NCBI GenBank assembly: GCA_009684525.1
Contig: WKKR01000002.1
Coordinates: forward strand, 372,001-436,000
DNA: 64,000 nt
Direction of reading: 5' to 3'
Source of the DNA: Geobacter sp.
Lineage (GTDB): Bacteria; Desulfobacterota; Desulfuromonadia; Geobacterales; DSM-12255
Below the pieces are notes generated by a model. It saw only the letters and a list, made by a program, of their open reading frames with translations. It searched no databases and had not been told where the DNA came from. Below, in pieces: positions 63,101 to 64,000 of this stretch. Every line of letters starts with the position of its first letter. Within the stretch, counting starts at the first letter, position 1. The translations under genes were made by a program, and so were the position numbers.

Positions 63101-64000
63101 CCGGCAACGACCAGCTGTTCGGCGGTCTCGGCGACGACATACTGGAAGGCGGCCTCGGCGATGACCAGCTCTCCGGCGGCGGTGGCCGGGACACGGCAGC
63201 CTATGTCACCGCAACGGCCGGGGTGACGGTATCGCTGGGCCTATCCGGCGCCCAGAATACCGTCAACGCCGGCAGCGACACCCTGAGCGGCATCGAAAAC
63301 CTGTACGGGTCCGAATTCAATGACACCCTCGCCGGTGACGCTGCCGACAACTCCCTCTACGGCGGTGCCGGCGACGATATCCTTGCCGGCGGCGAGGGGG
63401 CTGACCGTCTCTTCGGCGGCAGGGGCAACGACCAGCTTTCTGGCGACAGCGGCAACGACTGGCTGGAAGGGGGTGCGGGCAACGACACCCTCGCCGGCGG
63501 CAGCGGTATCGATACCGCCTCCTATCTCCTCGCCGCTACTGGGGTTGAGGCGACCACCAGCGGTACTGCCAGCGGCAAGGACGGCGACGGCGGCACCGAC
63601 AGCGCCAGCGGCATCGAGAACCTCTACGGCTCTGCCTTTGCCGACATCCTCACCGGCGACAGCCTGGACAACATCCTGAACGGCGGCGCCGGCGACGACA
63701 CCCTGCTCGGTCTCGGCGGCAACGATACGCTGATCGGCGGGCTCGGCAGCGATACCGCCTCCTATGCCAACGACACGGCAGGGGTCAACGCCTCGCTGGC
63801 GACCGGCACGGCGACCGACGGGTACGGCGGCAGCGACAGCCTGAGCGGGATCGAGAACCTTGCCGGTTCGGCCTACAACGACACCCTGACCGGCGATGCC
63901 GCCGACAATATCCTCTCAGGCGGCGCTGGCAGCGACACGATCCGCGGCGGTTCGGGCGACGACATCCTCGAAGGTGGCGCTGGCGACGACCTGCTGTACG
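54190..64000 (+). CDS. Giant DUF4347/RTX-repeat exoprotein, 3' end beyond the window
   Basis: At least 3270 codons, open to the window edge. Residues 34-46 read FETLESRVLLSGD, the LEPR-XLL motif at the N-terminus of giant surface proteins. An Ala/Thr/Pro-rich stretch (47-180) precedes a DUF4347 domain (about 180-415: IIFVDTSVTDYATL, HIISHGAAGFMQVGN, GGDILLYGCNIADG, DITGLDVEASTDSTG). Thereafter come RTX repeats of GGxGxD type, so it should bind calcium and be secreted by type I through the TolC-like channel. Residues 430-1600 also contain a recurring LDFSAVTxxLxFT-x-DGTVSVTD unit. Probably an adhesin or cell-surface protein. The ribosome-binding site (GGGG 6 nt upstream) is weak. Confidence 0.9.
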   Translation, partial: MGMLRKLSRQMAKLKSGLTKDPGSSGSDHRKVHFETLESRVLLSGDAIIPPAAVIAAPQTVTVPPVVASVTGVASDAATAVSTVDPVQDTTQTTTTPAVDPAQETVTAPAAPDAAVAASATDTEDATDPQSQPEEDLSASSTPETPDSSTLESAVAIPATDAPVVSGDATAGSPAQIGKSYAALLTQQQGVQIIFVDTSVTDYATLVDQIVNAGKAATVNLQAADDAALPDADSQAESTAATGEPGASPAAASGADPTPVSDDGGAVRASAGSRYEVIYLNPNRDGIDQITEVLARYQDVSAVHIISHGAAGFMQVGNSLLSRTELESKTRQLSSWKNSIKQGGDILLYGCNIADGAAGVDFVNRLADITGLDVEASTDSTGSADLGGDWTLEYSTGVIESSALFSTTTADYAYLLQNFVSSSANESFVGTSGNDRYIFTDGWGTDIISDVAVTGSDTLDFSAVTSDLFFTFYADGTLTVSDEDNSVSVTGTVETLIGGSGNNTFRFEDTATFGGTIIGGSGSNSLDLSEYTTGVTVDLASGTALKAGGGILIGSFSQIGSVESGSGDDILTGTAGANRLSSGSGDDRLYGLGGDDTLIGGEGDDFLEGGAGNDHLDGGAGQDAVSYATSTEAVAISLADGQGEDGFGTSDTFAGIEDITGSAFDDILTGDGGANRIDGGAGDDTLIGGAGDDVLIGGAGTDTLTYADADAGVTVDLAAGTATDGAGNHDTVSGIENLVGSAFDDRLSGDAGVNLISGGQGDDTLAGNGGSDRFLFEENWGDDAIVGAGDNTTVTLDFSAVTTDLYFTLEADGTVSVTDGENPLAAVEYLPDDALSAPNDINTLSSVPQVGRLIGGSGDDRFIVADGTPFDGTLDGGAGTDILDYSLYSGDVTVDLAQGSATATGGISDIQAVIAGSGDIDFSGTVDGGTLSFAASNRAVSFDLSGSSTQTGSSRIDFSAINNLTGSAFDDLLIGTDGDNILAGGEGDDLLSGGAGSDTYVFSDNWGDDAIFGETGGTSDTLDFSAVTANLTFTIHSDGTVSVTDGDNILRRVGGIERILDGQGDDTFVFENGAVFNGTIGIDNALLSALGLESGSGTNTLDFSVYTSGVSVDLGITIPTTDTNLFAHAETADGQTLIGGFSNIQNVIGGSGDDEIWGNSADNLLIGGAGNDNLYGRDGEDILEGGAGNDLLSGGFDVAQMELLDPTTLVSLFGDAIQEAITNGTLDQALAGDQDTATYAGAQSGVTVDLSVIGSQQTGGAGSDTLVGIRNLIGSGYDDVLTGNLLGNTLAGGAGNDRLYGREGSDILIGGAGDDLLDGGEYLSGLLLEHDAASYADAASGVSVDLSLSGAQDTLAAGSDTLVGIEELIGSAYDDQLRGDQQDNILSGGDGDDLLEGGAGADRLTGGDGSDTVTYAHDLGDVSQGDYSVVADLTTGYATDGSDATDILAEVENLVGSTLRDHLVGDTSDNILDGGGGADLLEGKNGSDTYRFVSGWNGVQIVEAAGSSSSNAAEDENSEVRDILDFSAVAGNLTFTLHADGTVSVAAAGGTMLVSRVANVEKLLGGSGENRFVFESGASFAGIIDGGAGSQNTLDYSAYASGVAVNLATTDEDSTGKATGTAGVLHITTVIGTAYNDTITGDDTDNILIGGAGNDTLAGGDGNDRLEGGEGADSLDGGAGDDILLGGAGNDALLGGTGNDILTGGLGNDILSGEEGSDTALYDDATVGVTVNLGLTTEQDTVGSGLDTLTGVENLIGSDYADTLKGDDQDNVISGGAGNDILYGNKGNDILAGGLGNDTISGGAGSNTVSYADIAAGVTVDLTLKVAQDTVGAGTDTLSEIANIIGTDFDDHLTGDQYDNVLAGGAGNDTISGAGGDDTLLGGAGNDTLSGGIGSDLLYGGAGNDSLSGDEGDDLLSGGLGDDLLNGGSGFNSASYLDAEAGVTVDLRLTSPQDTVGAGVDSLTGIANLFGSDFDDTLIGNDADNILSGGDGADTLIGGSGDDSLLGGAGDDLLQGGQGADTLSGGDGTDRISYADDAAGVAVDLSTSSATDGWGGSDTLADVEEVIGSAYDDILTGSGDDNLLMGGAGNDTISGGEGDDTLIGGAGNDILDGGLGTDTVSYAFDTAGVNVTLGGSATDGYGTSDTLTGIENLTGSAFADILTGDDADNYLFGGAGNDQLTGGAGNDTLEGGAGADILIGGLGSDTVSYASDAAGVVVTLGGSAIDGSGALDTLSGIENLTGSGYDDILTGDSSANTLIGGAGDDQLSGGAGDDILEGGAGNDVLSGGDGSDWASYANDTAGVEVFLNATAVDGFGDSDTLTDIENLQGSAYDDFLFGNRQDNVISGGAGDDVLMGGRGNDTLAGGDGSDTVTYEYDPGAVFVALGVSATDGYGDSDSLTEIENLVGSAGNDILIGDANVNWIDGDAGDDTIYGGDGDDLLAGGLGNDTLYGEAGNDLLEGGAGNDVMIGGDGNDGASYADVEVAEDDANPTLGVSVNLSLTTAQDTVRAGSDTLTGIENLIGSIYNDTLSGDSGANILVGGTGDDTLLGNDGDDCLFGGSGADILNGGVGSDTASYSGDADGVDIELGVSATDGYGDSDTLVAIENIEGSEYDDILIGDGADNRLDGRAGADVIDGMAGNDIIQGGDGDDTLRGGTGTDTVSYADAEAGVTVDLGTTDQQDTLGAGSDWLSGFENITGSDYADTLSGNDADNTIDGGAGDDVIAGGAGNDLLIGGSGRDTLSYAAASAGVTVVLNKADSSGLALAQDTGGAGSDTVSGFEDLVGSAYNDTLTGDSGDNLIVGGLGDDILDGAGGTDTVSYAEVEVTADDANPYTGVTVNLALTTSQNTVRAGSDTLANFETLVGSVYNDTLSGNASDNTIYGLAGDDILAGGLGNDTLIGGAGSDTASYADATAAVTVTLGMVDANGNPVAQDTGSAGSDTLDGIENLSGSAFNDILTGDDTANRLDGGAGNDQLFGGLGDDILEGGLGDDQLSGGGGRDTAAYVTATAGVTVSLGLSGAQNTVNAGSDTLSGIENLYGSEFNDTLAGDAADNSLYGGAGDDILAGGEGADRLFGGRGNDQLSGDSGNDWLEGGAGNDTLAGGSGIDTASYLLAATGVEATTSGTASGKDGDGGTDSASGIENLYGSAFADILTGDSLDNILNGGAGDDTLLGLGGNDTLIGGLGSDTASYANDTAGVNASLATGTATDGYGGSDSLSGIENLAGSAYNDTLTGDAADNILSGGAGSDTIRGGSGDDILEGGAGDDLLY
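55870..64000 (+). repeat. RTX module array within the giant exoprotein gene
   Basis: About 23 modules of 80-100 codons, each starting SYADAxAGVTVDL or a variant, running through DTLxGIENLxGSxYDDxLTGD and ending with one to several GGAGNDxLxGG nonapeptides. Phase is kept at the codon level. Examples start near 56067, 56305, 58188, 59620, 60285, 61071, 62175, 62913 and 63760. Confidence 0.85.

Noticed and set aside
56060..64000. Regular short repeats as a possible CRISPR array
   Set aside because: The periodicity is in multiples of three, units vary and encode RTX nonapeptides; no constant direct repeat with unique spacers.

Overview
The window looks like the chromosome of a Geobacter-type bacterium (Desulfuromonadia/Geobacterales). 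Reasons: a dapA-dapB-dapL lysine/peptidoglycan cluster using the LL-diaminopimelate aminotransferase route, a multihaem c-type cytochrome behind a GEMM-class cyclic-dinucleotide riboswitch of the form typical of Geobacter, nitrogenase Fe protein, glycine-zipper lipoprotein, 7TMR-DISM kinases and high-GC codon use. The species cannot be fixed from sequence alone. No rRNA, tRNA, insertion sequence or CRISPR array was seen.

Layout. 0-11.3 kb: unknown protein, hybrid-type sensor kinase, lipoprotein, MATE exporter with an upstream AhpD-like gene that carries an in-frame TGA followed by a SECIS-like hairpin (probable selenoprotein), then dapA / small periplasmic protein / dapB / dapL / DUF169. Four copies of a short inverted-repeat element with a covarying central hairpin are scattered here. 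11.4-13.1 kb: two type II toxin-antitoxin pairs separated by a decayed third antitoxin and direct repeats. 13.2-20.8 kb: small stress or accessory enzymes (VOC proteins, flavodoxin-like reductase, isochorismatase-like hydrolase, ABM monooxygenase, a broken alpha/beta hydrolase, a LysA-like decarboxylase, a thioesterase). 20.9-23.4 kb: decahaem cytochrome with riboswitch leader. 23.6-34.5 kb: second isochorismatase-like protein, YgjP-like peptidase, SDR, a solitary nifH with a terminator and structured leader, rhodanese proteins, an ADP-ribosylglycohydrolase-fold protein, MFS, DUF309, DoxX, GNAT.

34.6-41.4 kb: Q/R-rich secreted protein, peptidoglycan glycosyltransferase, zinc-ribbon protein, a TetR regulator divergent from an SRPBCC-VOC fusion, RhlE-type helicase, DUF1003. 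41.7-49.8 kb: MFS, CvfB-like S1 protein, DTW-domain tRNA modification enzyme, a 2-hydroxyacid dehydrogenase, and two ABC-F ATPases. The helicase and both ABC-F genes share an unusual arrangement: a promoter followed 13-14 nt after its -10 box by a near-identical intrinsic-terminator hairpin, suggesting one attenuation mechanism for RNA-remodelling/ribosome-associated ATPases. 49.8-64 kb: a NarL-type two-component system, a TolC-like outer-membrane channel and the first 3270 codons of a giant DUF4347/RTX repeat protein that runs off the window, consistent with a type I secretion locus.

A family of terminators/repeats with the core GGCGGCC-N4-GGCCGCC punctuates 13-34.5 kb. Identifications rest on reading the translated sequences and motifs; no database search was possible.
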